DNA of 64,000 nt from Phycomyces blakesleeanus NRRL 1555(-) (GCF_001638985.1 NW_017265156.1:806001-870000); one strand, 5' to 3'; positions 11,173-23,510 are shown, numbered from the stretch's first letter. The notes: generated by a model from the letters alone, not told the origin. A program made the numbers and translations.

Positions 11173-11900
11173 CTTTACAATTATGTTTCTAGGACTCGAA
11201 AAATCCAAATAGTAATAGCAATAATGAAAAAAATAAAATAATAAGATGAAGAAAAATTAAAGAAATATATATATATATGATTTTTTTTTTAAAAAAAAAC
11301 CTGAATGACTGCTTTTTTTTTGGGAGAGGCATTTTATATCATGATTTATAGACTAAATTTGTAACAATATTAAGCAGCAAACGATGTAAACATTTGCTCT
11401 TTTTGCTTTCACCTTTTTTTGTTCATAGCATGCATATACTTATCACTTTGAAACAATATTAGGCATCTTAATGTAATGTAATTTAAGAAAAGAAAAGAAT
11501 GTCTCTATCTCTAGCTATCAAGTTATTCAAGGCAGAAACAATAGTGGTAATGCAAATACAATGAATATATTAATATTTTATGCAGACTAGGTAAAGAAGT
11601 ATCTTGCGCTATATACTAAACATTACATATATCCAAAGGCTAATATCAAATAACTTTTTTTTGCTAGAAGCAAAACAAAACAAAAAAGTTTCTAATCTTA
11701 TTAGTCTTATTGTATCATTGCTATCTCTTTTAGTTTCAATATAGTGCAATAGGGGGGTTTCACCAGTAATTCAATTTTTATTTCTCAAGTGTGGCTTTTA
11801 TGTCTCTACCTATATATATATTATTAGACTGTTACTTCTTTCTTTCTGTCATTTTTTTTTAGACATTGCAAAAAAAAAGAAAGCCAATTGACAATCACAA
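11173..11900. other. Divergent intergenic region (212-aa gene / DUF1764 gene)
   Basis: It lies between two divergent start codons, so it should contain both promoters. The sequence is AT-rich with poly-T/poly-A runs. No motif can be assigned with confidence. Confidence 0.45.
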
Positions 11901-12774
11901 ATGGCAAAAGAAACTAGTAAGATAATATATACAAAAAAATAAATAAATTCAAAGCAATGTGATTCTAACAAGCATTTCTATTTGTCAAGAAAACAAAACC
12001 AAGGAGATTCCTTCTCAGGAAAAACCCAAAAAACCCATTGTGTCCGACATTGATGACATCTTTTCAGGCAAAACAACAAAGATTGAAAAGGTAGCCGTCG
12101 ACCCTACACCTGTCAGCAAGAATGCCAAGAAAAAGGCAAAGAAACAGGCTATAGTTGCCGCCGAAACTAAAAAGGAATCGACCAAAACCAAAAAGGCCAA
12201 GAAAGACAAAAAAGAAGTAGAAGGAGAAGAGGAAGAAGACAATGATGAGGAAGAAGAGGAAGAGGAAGAGGAAGAGGAAGAGGAAGAAGTCAAGGAATTG
12301 ACTGAAACAGAAATGCGCAAGGTCGAGGAAGTAGTGTTTGCCGAATTGACAGCTGCCAAAAACCTCAAGAAAAGACAAGCTCCCCCTCCCCCTCCCTCTA
12401 AAGACGGGGAAGAAGATAGATTTGGTGATTCTCGGGGAAAGAAAGCGAGTAAGTATATTGTAGTATATATATATTAAAATCAACTAATTAACTAATGTTT
12501 GATCATTGTAGAGCGAACTACAGATGATGGTTATCCATTGTATGATGTCAACGACAAGGATCTTCGGATAGGTTTGGGCCAAGGTAATTTGTTGCTATGA
12601 TAATTCTATAAAAAAATAAGATATTGGATTTAGGCTAATATATTTGATTGTTAGATACACCTGAATGCCCATTCGATTGCTCATGCTGTAAGTTGTTAAA
12701 TATATATATATATGATACCGGGGCCTTTTACTAATCATATCTACCTTTGGGATGTTTTCTCTATAGGTTATTAA
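11901..12774 (+). CDS. DUF1764-family protein, five exons, 195 aa
   Basis: Exons are 11901-11916, 11990-12448, 12512-12583, 12655-12687 and 12767-12774. Donors are GTAAG-like, and a CTAAC branch-type sequence precedes the first acceptor. The protein opens MAKETKNKTKE, has an IVSDIDDIFSG motif, a Lys-rich segment, a long poly-Glu run and a short polyproline. It then has the family core DRFGDSRGKK, followed by RTTDDGYPLYDVNDKDLRIG, and the Cys-rich end CPFDCSCCY. The N-terminal DEIDDIF-like motif, the F-DSRG block and the C-terminal CPFDCxCC define DUF1764, a eukaryotic family of unknown function. The first and last exons are only 16 and 8 nt, so automatic gene callers could easily miss the true start and the Cys-rich tail. 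The gene converges on UBR1, leaving 344 bp between the stops. Confidence 0.92.
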
Positions 12775-13118
12775 ACACATAATCCCAAGGCTTACATGAT
12801 TGTATCTATATTCTATACACACTCTTTATATACATAGACACATACATACACACTCATACACATATACACATATACATATACATTTACATTATTCATACAA
12901 CATCTCTCGAATTGAATTGAATTGAATTGAATTAATATCAAACTATATACAAGAGAAAGATAAAGAGTAAAAGAAAGAACAAGCCTTTTTCTTTAAAAAA
13001 AGATTCCTTTATTTTATTTTTTGTTCTCTTATATTATATATTATATATGTATTGTACAAATCATCCTTCTTAATTAATTTGAAGGAAGTCAAAATGACTT
13101 TCTTTCTTTCCTCTTCTT
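12775..13118. other. Convergent spacer between the DUF1764 and UBR1 stops
   Basis: It is AT-rich, with ATACAC-type and GAATT-type short repeats at about 12838-12935. It should hold both 3' UTRs. No gene is seen. Confidence 0.5.
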
Positions 13119-16100
13119 TTACCAAGATTCCCAGCGAGTGTATGAGTTTGATACTTCCATTCGTCTTCTTACAAATGCAGGAATTGAATGCGAAAGCCAC
13201 ATTTGACGGATCTGCTCATATCTCTTCTCATTGAGATATTGTGGAGTACCGCGTCTACGAATTAATGCATAACAACCATACCCAGATTAGCAAACATTTA
13301 CCATCGCTGTTTTTGTATCAAGCAAATATATCTTACCGAAGGAATAGATCAGCTTCACCATGAGAATCAAGATATGGTGTGCTCATTACTGTACCACCAT
13401 TGTCATGAAGTAAAAGAATAAAACACTCTTTTACAACCATAAAAATACCAATTTCACCGCTACAACTACAAATATCCAAACAAAAAAATCAATAAATTAA
13501 TAACCAAAGTATTTTACTTTTCTACTTTCTTTTCTTTATCTTGTACCTTCTCATGTGTGTGTTACATTCGCCATAGTCTCCTTCGGTACAGCATATCCTG
13601 CGTGCACAGACAAAGGTACCACACACCAAGCAAAGAGCTGGATATTCGGGAAGACTCTTGCATTTGCGACACACTCTTCTCAGACTCTCTTCAAATAGCT
13701 TATCTATCCGGTAAGGAAGGGAAACCATCGAGAATTTGATCGGTAAATTGAGCGAGAGGCTGACAAGTTGCGAGTACACAGGTGTCTGGGACGTCAAGAT
13801 CGGGTCAGCCACTCCAACAGAGTACACGCTGTATGCCTCACACCAGCTCTTGACAATATTCTCTTCAAATGACTTAAGCGCCAAGACTTCCTTTAGTTGA
13901 GGTAGACGCAAGATCTTGAGCAGGCGGTTGTACTCGTCAGCAGAACTGGTGCCTGATTCGCCTTCTGTCTTGTCTTTTGCTTCCTCATCATCTTCATCGT
14001 CTGTGGTGTTTTGAAGAATAAATCCAAAATGAACCACCATCAGCAACAGAGTCTTGCGTAGGAACGGCAGAGTGAATGTGTGTAGTAAGGCCAGATATGT
14101 CTTTGGCGAGATCTGGGAAAAGAACTTTTGTACAAACGTTTCCGGTACACCCAACAGCTCCATTAGGCCATTGGCAAATCTATGCGCAACATCAATCTCG
14201 TTGTCTGATGACAATAGTGACGAGCTAGAGGATTCAGTCGATGATGATGATGATGATTCCTGTTGCTTCAGTAACGCCTGGACACGAGGGTTCTCAAGTT
14301 CGTCACTTCCGGTCAAATCTTGCATCAACGCAATCGTAATCTTGGTCAACTCGGCAAGGAACAACAGGCGAACCAGATGATGGGGTTCGATTTCAGTACC
14401 ATGGGTCGTGAATCCAAGTCTAGTGAGTACCGTAAAAGTGTCTTCACACAACAAAGGCAGATGTGCGGTCGTGTCCTTGGCACCGGTCAAATTCTGCAAG
14501 TCTTGAAGACCCAGGTATTTCATCGATCGCTTTTCTTTCTTGTCTTCACGCGAGTCCATGATACGTGGCAGGAGATCGGTAGTCTTTGCAAGAAGTCTAA
14601 GAACCGAGTGTGAATGGCTTGAGATCCCATCCAAAAACGTCCCGGTGTGCTCGATAGTCAGATCCTTGGAACGCGACCGGTCTACTCCGCGTTGTTGGAT
14701 CTCAATGGCCGAGATTGTGTAAGCATACATGTTGTAGAGTAAGCCATTTGGTGTCTTGATTGATGGTGTGTGCAGACGTGGTGAGGAAGCAGAAGATGGG
14801 GAGGCAGAGGGAGAAAGGGAGGGGGATTCGTTTGGAGACGGTGCTGAGACTTGGGGCACACCAGCTATCATAGTAGCAACTGCTCCTGGTTGATTAGGTA
14901 GCTGGAATTGCATCAGCATTTGGATAGGATTGTTTACCCCAGGGCTCTGTAGTTGGGCTGTGGTCAAGTGTCGCTTCTTTTCGTTTCTTCCGTCAGTATT
15001 ACGGATCGTTCTCATGAGCTGGGAATAAAGTGGCTTGAGGCTGTCTACATCAGTGATGGTCATGCTACTGTCTTGATTCACAAACACATCCTCTCGTTCA
15101 TCATTCACAAATGCGCCTGGAATTTGTGCAGTCATGTCAGGGTCGGTTGCTCTCTTGAACTCTTCAAGAGTCTCTTCCAAGGTCTGGACAACGCCCTCGC
15201 CATATCCCGTTCGTGGAGATATTACACCCGGGAAGATCTCTTTTTTACCCTTCCAGGCAATTGGCAGAAGTGTGTTGCCAAGGGCCTTGCAGAGTGGGCA
15301 CAGGAACTGTTTTTTGACAAGTGTTCCAGGCAAAAGGTTTACCAGAAAGTTCTGGGCTTCGTTGTCAACCGTGCTCTGGTAATTACCAAAACACTCCGCG
15401 TGCATCAGATGTCCACACGTCGACATGTGCAGGCCAGGTACTTGGGCGTCAGAAGGGAAGCCACGAAGGCTCGATTTTCCTTGGGTAGTAGAGCTGTCCG
15501 CAGCACTGGAACTCGGTTCTGTGTGCGACGTGGCATTGTCTTGACTGGCCTCCAGTACATCAATTAGGACCTCGACGTTCTTCAATGGAGTCTGGCGCAT
15601 AATACGCGATTTCTGAACAAGGCCGAGCATGCCGTACAGACGAGAGCGGTCAAGTTCTTCTTGGCAGACAATACAAGTTCCGGATGGGAAGTGGGAGATG
15701 CGTTCAATCTCAACCTCGCCATGAATGTTCTCAGTGGCCTGCATCATCGACGTATCTTCTTCATAGTTCTTTTCGTCTTCGCTTTCACCTGCCTCATCGT
15801 CATACAGTGCACTGTTCTCTTGCATAAACTTTGACTGTGCCTGAGCAAATTGGTTCATGATTGCTTCCTGACGAGCCTTGGCTGCCGCCTTTTTACGTTC
15901 GTATTCTGACTTTCCATCCTCAGCCCCTGATTGGGCCTCGAGAGATGCAGCAAACTTACTCGTTCCCTTCCACTCTCTGATCATCTCTTTGGTGTCTTTG
16001 TCAGGAGTTTCGGCTTCAATTCGATCGACAATAAACAGGCATCGCTTGTGAATGTGATTGAGATCGGGGTCATCTAAACACTTCAACAAGACCTTGAGAA

Positions 16101-19100
16101 GGGTGGCATGTTCACGTTCGATATCACTAGTCTGAATAGGATATTTGTCCTTGATTGCGTTCTCGACAAATCCTCTGGCCATAGGCTGCTCTGCGGGATA
16201 CTTGCCCTTTTCATGCAAGCTTTTTTGTTCAGAGTACAGACTATTTTCGTCAACCAGGGCTGTCATGGCCAGATAGAGTGCTCCATCGAGAATGTTTTCG
16301 CTCTTTGGTTGGTCGCTCATCTTAGTATTCCACAGCGAATACAGGACAATCTGACAGAGTACACGAGAGTGAAGGAAGTCTCCAAGGTGTTTGAATGGCC
16401 CAGAATTGATCTTTTTGATCTTGGGCATCACGACAACCTCTTCTTTACCGTCTACTTTTGCCGCCGGAGCTCCCTTTCTGATCTGCTTCTTGATGATCTC
16501 GATCGCCTCTTCGCGGTGGTTGCGAGTATAGTGCCAGTAGTAAGGGTTAATCTCAGAACAGAACTCTTCCTTGAGTTCAAACAATCCATGGTCATTGAGA
16601 CCATCGGGGGCCTTGTAGTTGGCAAGTATTCCAAGCTGAACATCGAATGCTTCGTCTTCGCTCAGGCTGTCAGGCATGAGGCGGATCAATTCAGAGTGAG
16701 CCATGCTAGAGATACCCAGGTGTTGAATAATGGCATAGCGAATCTTTTCTTCAGATGTCTCGCCAGATGCATAGCCGCGTTCGGTGGCGCAGATGATGAG
16801 CAGATTGATGAACTCTTCGACAATGTAGTTCACATTGGAAGTGTCATATTCCGAGATGTGTTTTTTAGGTCTACCACGGAACCAGTTCATGATATCGAAA
16901 CGGTCCAACATAGTAATAAGCAGCTGGTTAGGATCAGTGACAACAAATCCAACCTGGAGTAAGTAAATATCCTTGTCGTAAGTGTTTTCTCTAACGCTGA
17001 TGTCCCGATATGTGCGTGCCTAAACCGTTGTAATCAATAAGTTTTTCTGTATTTTTCCTTTCTTCATTCTTTAATTTATTCATTCTATTGTCTATGCTTA
17101 TATGTGCCTATAGTTGTATAGTTAATCTTAACAACAATTTTATTACCAAGTCCCGGACACTGAATCCATTTCTGACCCACACGCCACAGTTAATCTGAGC
17201 CAATACGACCATCGTTCGGAGCGGGTAGTCGAGAATTGCCAGTAAGGTGTCATGAGGAGAATCCTTAAAAGTGCTTCTGATCATCTGCTTAAAGCCGCCT
17301 TTCCATCCTGCCCGGCTGAGCAAATCATCCTGGAAAAGGAAAATGTGTTCCAAGAGCTCAGAAAGTAACCAGTGATAGGGATGGTGGAAAGAAACCGGCT
17401 CTTTGAGAACATTGTAATCAACAATCTCGTATGGGCCAGCATGTGGTGTATCGATAGTGTGATATTTTTGGTTTTTGATTCCTTTTATCAACATACGCTC
17501 ATGCTTTTCTCTATCTTCTTCGAGCTCTGAAGCCAGACGAGGAGACCAGTCTGCCAGAGCCTTGAGAACTCTGTAGACCGATCGACACAAGTCTCTTGAA
17601 GCTTCGGTGAGATCTATTGTAGGATTGTTATTCAATGCAATGAAGCAATCTGAGAATTGACGACAGAGCCTTGAGATCTGGAGTGTTGCATTAAAGGCGT
17701 TTGTCCATGAGTTAGATTCGTATTCTACGTGGACATCTTCTTGGTGTTTCAAGGGATCCATGGCTTGGAATTGATATATCATGTCGAGAAAGTAGCGTAA
17801 ATAAATCGGGCTGTGACACACTTCGATCTTTACTGGGTCAGCATTGAGAACATATCGTAGGTCGAAGAAGGTACATGCGTATCTGTGTCGTGTCATCGCT
17901 CGAGTGAGACAATTGACCTGCATGTCTCGGTACTCATCTGGTACAATTACTTGTACATTGTTTGTCAAAAAGAAGCCAGAGAGAATAGAGCACACCATCC
18001 CAAAGAACCTATAGTCTTTTACAAGCAATGCTGCTACACTCGGAACGGTCAATAATTGAACAGAAAGTGTACTGGCCGAGTGTCCCGGCTCTCTGTCCTT
18101 GAAGAAAAAGGCATCAACTAATTCTGGATAATTACGAACAAATCGAATACCTAATTATCACAATATAATATATATATGTGTGTGTGTATGTGTGTTTGGA
18201 TTAGTAATCATGGCAGCAATGTGTACTAATGCCTAATTTTTTTAGAGAGCGAAAATAAATATATATATGTATATACTCATTTACCCATCACACGTCGATA
18301 TTCAAAGTTGGATATAAGGGTGCCCAACAAGAGATCCTTGATACTTTCTCGCGCAGACTTCCACAGTCGTAAATCAAACTGTAGTATATAATCGAGTCTG
18401 ACTTTACGTTTGAATTCCTTTTTCAAGAAAGCATTGGCTTCTTCTACAGGGGTCTGACCGGCAGTTACAGGTACACCCATATCTGCTGCTATGGATCTCT
18501 CTTCCTTTTCAAATTTGGCAGTCTGAGCCAACCATGCGTCGATATCCCAGTCTAAATCAATAATATCGTGTGGTTGCTTTTGCTTTGTATTGTCTTTAGA
18601 ATGTCTTGAGGTATTATCATGTCGGTGTCGAGATGTTTCTTCTTGTGAGCTTGTCGCAATCTGATGTTGGCTATTGCTGTGGTCTTGGTTATGGTCTTGG
18701 TTGTGGTCTTGGTCGTGGTCTTGGTCACGGGTGTGGTTATATTCGTGGTTGTGATCTTGATTTTGATTTTGATCGTGGGTTTGGGTTTGATCATGGCTAT
18801 GATCATGTTCGTGGCTATTGTGCTGTGAATCTTCAGCGGCTACATGATCTGTAGTGTTTTGATGGTCTGCTTCAGGTGTAGGGTTTGCCGAGACCATATC
18901 CACATCCTCTTCTGAGTGGACTCCTGACATAGCATTGCCATAATCTTCTCCTTCAGAATCGGTGTGATATTCTGATTCGTTATGGTCGACTACTTCATCA
19001 ATGTCGTCTTCACTTAGCATAGCTTCTTCAAACCCATCCTCTTCATCATCGTCATAGTCCATCATACCAAAGTCTTCGGTAACAATAAAGTCTGCGTCGT

Positions 19101-20525
19101 TTTCATCATCCAACTCATCTCCAAATCCTTCTCCTCCATCATCGCTTTCAAGACCAGTAAAAGTATCATCTTCTTCTGCCATGCGTCCACGTCTAGAGCG
19201 AGTAGAAAGGGAAGCGAGATCTGGTGAAAGAGACCATTCGTCAGAAAGGACCTGGCAGATGATGTCGCGAAGGATAACATTTCCACCCTGGACGCCTCCA
19301 AAGAACTTGTAACGACCGCTGATAAGGTCTTTGAGCCAGTCCAGAAGTAGCCCGGAAATTTCTTCTCTGACACTTGTCTGCACAGAACGAATGGTGACAG
19401 CAAGCTTTATTTCGTAAATCTGGTCTGCAACTTTAATAGCCTCGTCGAGGTCGTTTGAGCTAAACACAAGATGGCGTCCATAAGTATCGACTTCTTCAGC
19501 CACTCTCATAGCGTGTTCCTTGCTACACTGGATTGCGCTAGACACAACGTTGATCACCTCATCGAATGAATGCTGTTCGTCATTCCACAGCATACACACA
19601 TATGATGTGTTTGCGGCGTTGTATGGAATGTGGTGTGCCTTGTGAGAATCACGACAATCGCGTATGATATTTTCTTTTTTACCGGGCGAGACGTCTTCTG
19701 GCGAGGTTGCAAAAGTCTCCAGAATGTAATCCAGGACAACTTCAATCGTCTGCTTGATGGATTTTATCAACAAAGGGTCTATTGGTTCTTCAGGGTCTGT
19801 CTTGCATCCAGAAGACGAGCCATCTGCCGCAGATTTTCCAGGAACATTTGGAGAATGGATTGTGCATTCCAAAGGTGTTTTCCATGCTTCAGGATCCCCA
19901 CAGTCGCAACAACCGCCGGATCCTCGGCTGATATTTATCTTGATGTCGTGACCTTCGTGGTTCGTAGAGTGAAAGCAATGCGAGCACAATACACACGTAT
20001 TATCTAATCCACAGTTCCTATAAAATAAATAAATAAACAAAATTTCATAAAAGGAAGATTTATGTTCATAATGATCATTAGGATTTTGATTCTAAAGCAT
20101 TAAAGATGAATTGCTTACTTGCAACGGTAAATGCTTTCTCCTTTCTTGAACAGGTGTCCACATTGCTTTCCACGTTGTGATTCCCAATATTCGGGCTCAT
20201 CTTCTGATGGATTGACAAGTGCATTTCCGGGATTAGAGGGTACGATTACTGAAGTGTCGTCATTCGATCCAAAAAGATTATATTTTTCGAGTAGCTTTGA
20301 AAGACTTTTTGCATCGGATACGTCCTCTTTAAAAAAGTACTTTTTCATCCACGCGGGATTATTACACCATAATGCTCGATAACAGTTTGTCAGAATCAAA
20401 CGCTTGTCAGAGTCAGACAGCTCTTTTGAGTAAATTACAGGTGCATCCGTAAGGAATCTGTATAGTGTTTCGGGCGTTATGACAGCAGGAATTGTGTTAT
20501 CTGCCATTGATTCATGAGTTGACAT
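13119..20525 (-). CDS. UBR1: UBR1-type N-recognin E3 ubiquitin ligase, six exons, 2291 aa
   Basis: Exons (minus strand) are 20119-20525, 18285-20017, 17147-18150, 13547-17019, 13337-13459 and 13119-13254; phases agree throughout. The start is ATG 20525. Domains in order: a UBR box at about residues 120-192 ([28 protein letters not shown]), which binds basic N-degrons; a ClpS-like N-domain from about 275 ([16 protein letters not shown]) for bulky hydrophobic N-termini; a long helical body; a RING split by an insert (CIVCQEEL near 1497, [14 protein letters not shown] near 1623); and a C-terminal Cys/His-rich autoinhibitory-type domain ([16 protein letters not shown], then GEIGIF). The last two exons restore the usual family ending ([26 protein letters not shown]). 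It is longer than yeast Ubr1 (about 1950 aa), mainly through an acidic plus His/Asp/Gln-rich insert at about 410-615. It should work with a Rad6-type E2 in cytosolic N-degron degradation. Confidence 0.96.
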
Positions 20526-20613
20526 TGGGACAGTCAATATCAATCAAGTAAATATATGTACGTATGTATGTGTGTGTTTGTATGTTTGTGGGTGTTTGTA
20601 TGTGTGCGTGTGA

Positions 20614-20706
20614 GTATGCGTGTGCGTGTGCGTGTACGTGTGCGTGTGCGTGTACGTGTGCGTGTGCGTGTGCGTGTGCGTGTGCGTGTGCGTGTGCGTG
20701 TGTGTA
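20614..20706 (+). repeat. (GTGCGT)n alternating purine/pyrimidine tract in the UBR1 5' region
   Basis: These 93 bp alternate purine and pyrimidine without a break and are made mostly of GTGCGT units. They start about 90 bp upstream of the UBR1 start codon. Such tracts are classical candidates for Z-DNA under negative supercoiling. No function is shown by the sequence itself. Confidence 0.85.
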
Positions 20707-21017
20707 ATTATAGTATTAACAGAGAAGAAAAGAAGAAGATCGATTGTATCTTGTTCGATTTTTTATTTTATTTTATTCTGCTTTTTCTTCTTCTTCTTTC
20801 TTCTTCTATTTGCTAAAGTAATATATGAAAAAGAAAAAGAAAATATATAGACAGATAGAGAAGATGAAAATGAATATAAAATGTCACTGAAACGCATTAT
20901 ATAAAAATGTGACATCACACTATTAGTTTATTCCTAGGCAAATGACAAATACAGCAACACCAACCACCAAAAACGTGAAAAAAAATTGGAACAGGTATAT
21001 TGTATTTATTTGAATTG
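20707..21017. other. Spacer between UBR1 upstream tract and ECH1 3' repeat
   Basis: It is AT-rich with poly-pyrimidine runs near 20760-20810. It should contain the distal UBR1 promoter and the ECH1 3' UTR and terminator. No gene is seen. Confidence 0.45.
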
Positions 21018-21085
21018 CTAAGCTAAACTAAGCTAAGTTAAGCTAAGTTAAGCTAAGTTAAGCTGAGCTGAGCTGAGCTGAGCTG
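21018..21085. repeat. AGCTAAGTTA / AGCTG minisatellite downstream of ECH1
   Basis: About four units of a 10-bp AGCTAAGTTA motif merge into five units of AGCTG. The array lies about 15 bp past the ECH1 stop codon, so it is probably transcribed in the 3' UTR. Every unit contains AGCT, a self-complementary tetramer. Confidence 0.85.
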
Positions 21086-21099
21086 TCAAGGTAATACTA

Positions 21100-22513
21100 T
21101 CAAAGCTTTGAGAACACAGCAGGCTTCTTGGTAACATAGGATTCCACAGCCTTTGTAATATCCTAAAGTAATGTATGAGATATGAGATGTTGCATATTTC
21201 AAATAGAATAAGATAAAGTCAATACCTCTGTGTTTAACATTGCCGAGTTCCAGGTTACAGTGTAAGCAAGACTCTCGGCAACTGTATGGTCGCGCGAGAA
21301 ATTCAACAAGTGCCTGTTGAAAGAGAAAGGATTAGTAAAGATTTGAAAAAGCGAACCATTTGTGTGTATATGTTTTAGCTTACTTTGTTCCAGTGATGGC
21401 TACAGGGGACTTTGTTGCAATAAGACGAGCAGTCTTGAGGGCCTCATCTAAATGCACACATAAATTACGTTGATTAATATTAATTTTGTACAGGTAAGAA
21501 GAAAGTTTGTTGTAATTAAATGGCTTACTAAGCACTTCCTCCTTGGTTTCCAGGACTTTATTGACCAAACCACATTCAAGAGCTTCAGGTGCATACAAGC
21601 TTGATAAGTTTAGTTAGTAAGAATACCAAGAGAAAAGACCGGGGGATATATTTCTTACTTTCTTCCGGTGAAACAAAGTTCACGGACCAAACTATTATTA
21701 CCAATAACTTTAGGGAGACGCTGTAAGCTGCCTACATCTGCAGCCAGACCAACATCAACTTCCTAAAGAGTTGGACAAGAAGAAATTGATCTTATTAGTT
21801 TTTTTATTATTATTGTATGATAGATGTTTATGGTTAACCTTGACACAAAAGTAAGCATCCTTGGTGCAATAACGGATATCACAGGCAGTGGTCATATCAA
21901 CACCAGCACCAAAGCAGCCATTGTGAATTGCAGCAATCACTGGCTTTTCACAGTTTTCAATTGCAGTAAAGCTTGCTTGGAAATCACGGATGTGGGCGCG
22001 GTTATTGTATGCGATACGGGCACCATCCGAATCAGAGACAAGCTTTTTGAGACTGTTTTCTGCCACTATTGATTTGATAGACGTTGAAATATATTTTAGG
22101 TTTTCTTTTTATGAATGAAAATAAAAGGGGGTTGGATAACTTACAATCAAGGCCAGCAGTAAACATACGACCAGAGCCGGATACCACTACGGCACGAATG
22201 TTTTGGTCGACGGCCAAAAGTTCAAATACGGAACGGACCTCCTTTACAAGACTGTTTTTTTTTTTTTTTTTTTTTAAAAAAAAGGGTATTTTTAGACTAT
22301 TTTGTTTTGCTTTGTATATCATATTATTAAGACCAAAAGAAAAGGTCTGTATCGATATGTATTGGTATGTATTGGTATGTAGGTTGAGTGTTCAACGTAC
22401 CAGTCGTTGAAAGCATTAAGGGACTTGGGACGGTTGAGTTGGACGTGGGCAATGTTTCCGTCGATAATATCAACTTTGATAGTTTCAAACTCATACTTTG
22501 TGGCGTCGGGCAT
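21100..22513 (-). CDS. ECH1: Peroxisomal delta(3,5)-delta(2,4)-dienoyl-CoA isomerase (ECH1 type), eight exons, 278 aa
   Basis: Exons (minus) are 22401-22513, 22145-22251, 21839-22065, 21659-21762, 21529-21599, 21384-21447, 21226-21313 and 21100-21162. The start is ATG 22513 (MPDATKYEFETIK). It is a crotonase-fold enzyme: the oxyanion-hole segment SGSGRMFTAGLDL is followed by HNGCFGAGVDMTTACDIRY and EVDVGLAADVGSLQRLPKV. Asp130, Glu150 and Asp158 reproduce the spacing of mammalian ECH1 Asp176, Glu196 and Asp204, which distinguishes dienoyl-CoA isomerases from plain enoyl-CoA hydratases. The last three residues are SKL, a PTS1 peroxisomal signal. The likely role is moving double bonds during beta-oxidation of odd-position unsaturated fatty acids. 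Splicing gives Cys where relatives often have Trp at the first junction (FND-C-L). The first intron's acceptor follows a long A run. Confidence 0.95.
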
Positions 22514-23510
22514 GATTTCAAAAAAAGAAAAGGCTTGAGAAAATGAAGCAGGAAAGAAGGTGGGGTAAGAGTAAAGAGATGTGGGGAAGGGTTGGTTTAT
22601 AAGCGTCTGTACTTGTTTATTATTTTAAAAGTTAAAATAGCTTTGTCATGGTAAATCCCTTAATCTAAAACCCGCCTATTCACACGCCATAATGCAATTG
22701 AATAAGCAACTTTGTGAATAAGTTTCACTAGAGACTAGCTGTTTTTCTTTAACTTGGTAATGTATTCTTTGTGGTTTGATATTCTGATACTCTTGATATT
22801 CTAGTACTTTGGTATTCTGGTATTCTGTTATTCTGATGATATGGAAATAATAGGTCATTGTGATTCCAGTACTAAATGAGCTACGTCATCCTTAAAATTG
22901 AAAATGATGAAGGGGTAAAAAGCAAGAGACATTTTGTGTGTGTGTGTTTTTTTTTTAAGAAAAAGAATTGTACACAAATATCCCCCCCGTCTCCTTTCGT
23001 TTTCATTTTATTATTATTACTATTATTATTTTTGTACCTTTTTTTCCTTCCTTTTTATCTTTCTTGCCAAAACCTTTTAAGATCCACCACATACATTTAT
23101 CTACTCACTCTTTTTTGATTGACCAAGGTAAAGGCAGTCAGATCAAAGCAGCCAAGAAGAAATAATTAGGTACATGCTTATATATAATTTATCTGTAGAT
23201 TAATAGATAGATAGTAGATGTACTTTGTTTTTTTTTGAGTCCGCTTTCCAGAATTGATTGGAATGCATAAAACAGAAAAGAAAAAAAAAATGAAAATGAA
23301 AATGAAATTAGTTGAGAGTCACAAAGCAAAAGTCTTTTTTTTTTTTTTTGGTTTTAGGCTTGGCTTTGGAATTGTTATAGATTATTGTTGTTAATATGTA
23401 TGTATCAGTAAGATGTCTTGGGTGGGAAAGTAAGCTGAAGGATATTGTGTGGGTATAGGATACAAAAAAAAAGAGAGAATAAGGATTTATACTGGAATCC
23501 AAGCGAATTG
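22514..23510. other. Spacer upstream of ECH1 and downstream of the 143-aa gene
   Basis: It contains the ECH1 promoter and the 3' end of the 143-aa gene. It has ATTCTGGT-type short repeats near 22780-22840 and T-rich tracts. A short plus-strand stretch at 23125-23162 ends in a basic GKGSQIKAAKKK-like reading but no gene can be assembled. Nothing else is seen. Confidence 0.4.

Noticed and set aside
12015..12483. Antisense Ser-rich and Phe-rich frames opposite the DUF1764 poly-Glu tract
   Set aside because: They are shadows of GAA/GAG repeats, not genes.
16108..16962. 284-codon plus-strand frame opposite UBR1
   Set aside because: It is the antisense of conserved UBR1 coding sequence and has no domain, promoter or splice logic of its own. 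The same applies to 14953-15567.
22876..23162. Possible small plus-strand gene starting MSYVILKIENDEG and ending QIKAAKKK or VKAVRSKQPRRNN
   Set aside because: No consistent exon phase joins the pieces and the middle is poly-T sequence. The tail alone is too short to support a gene.
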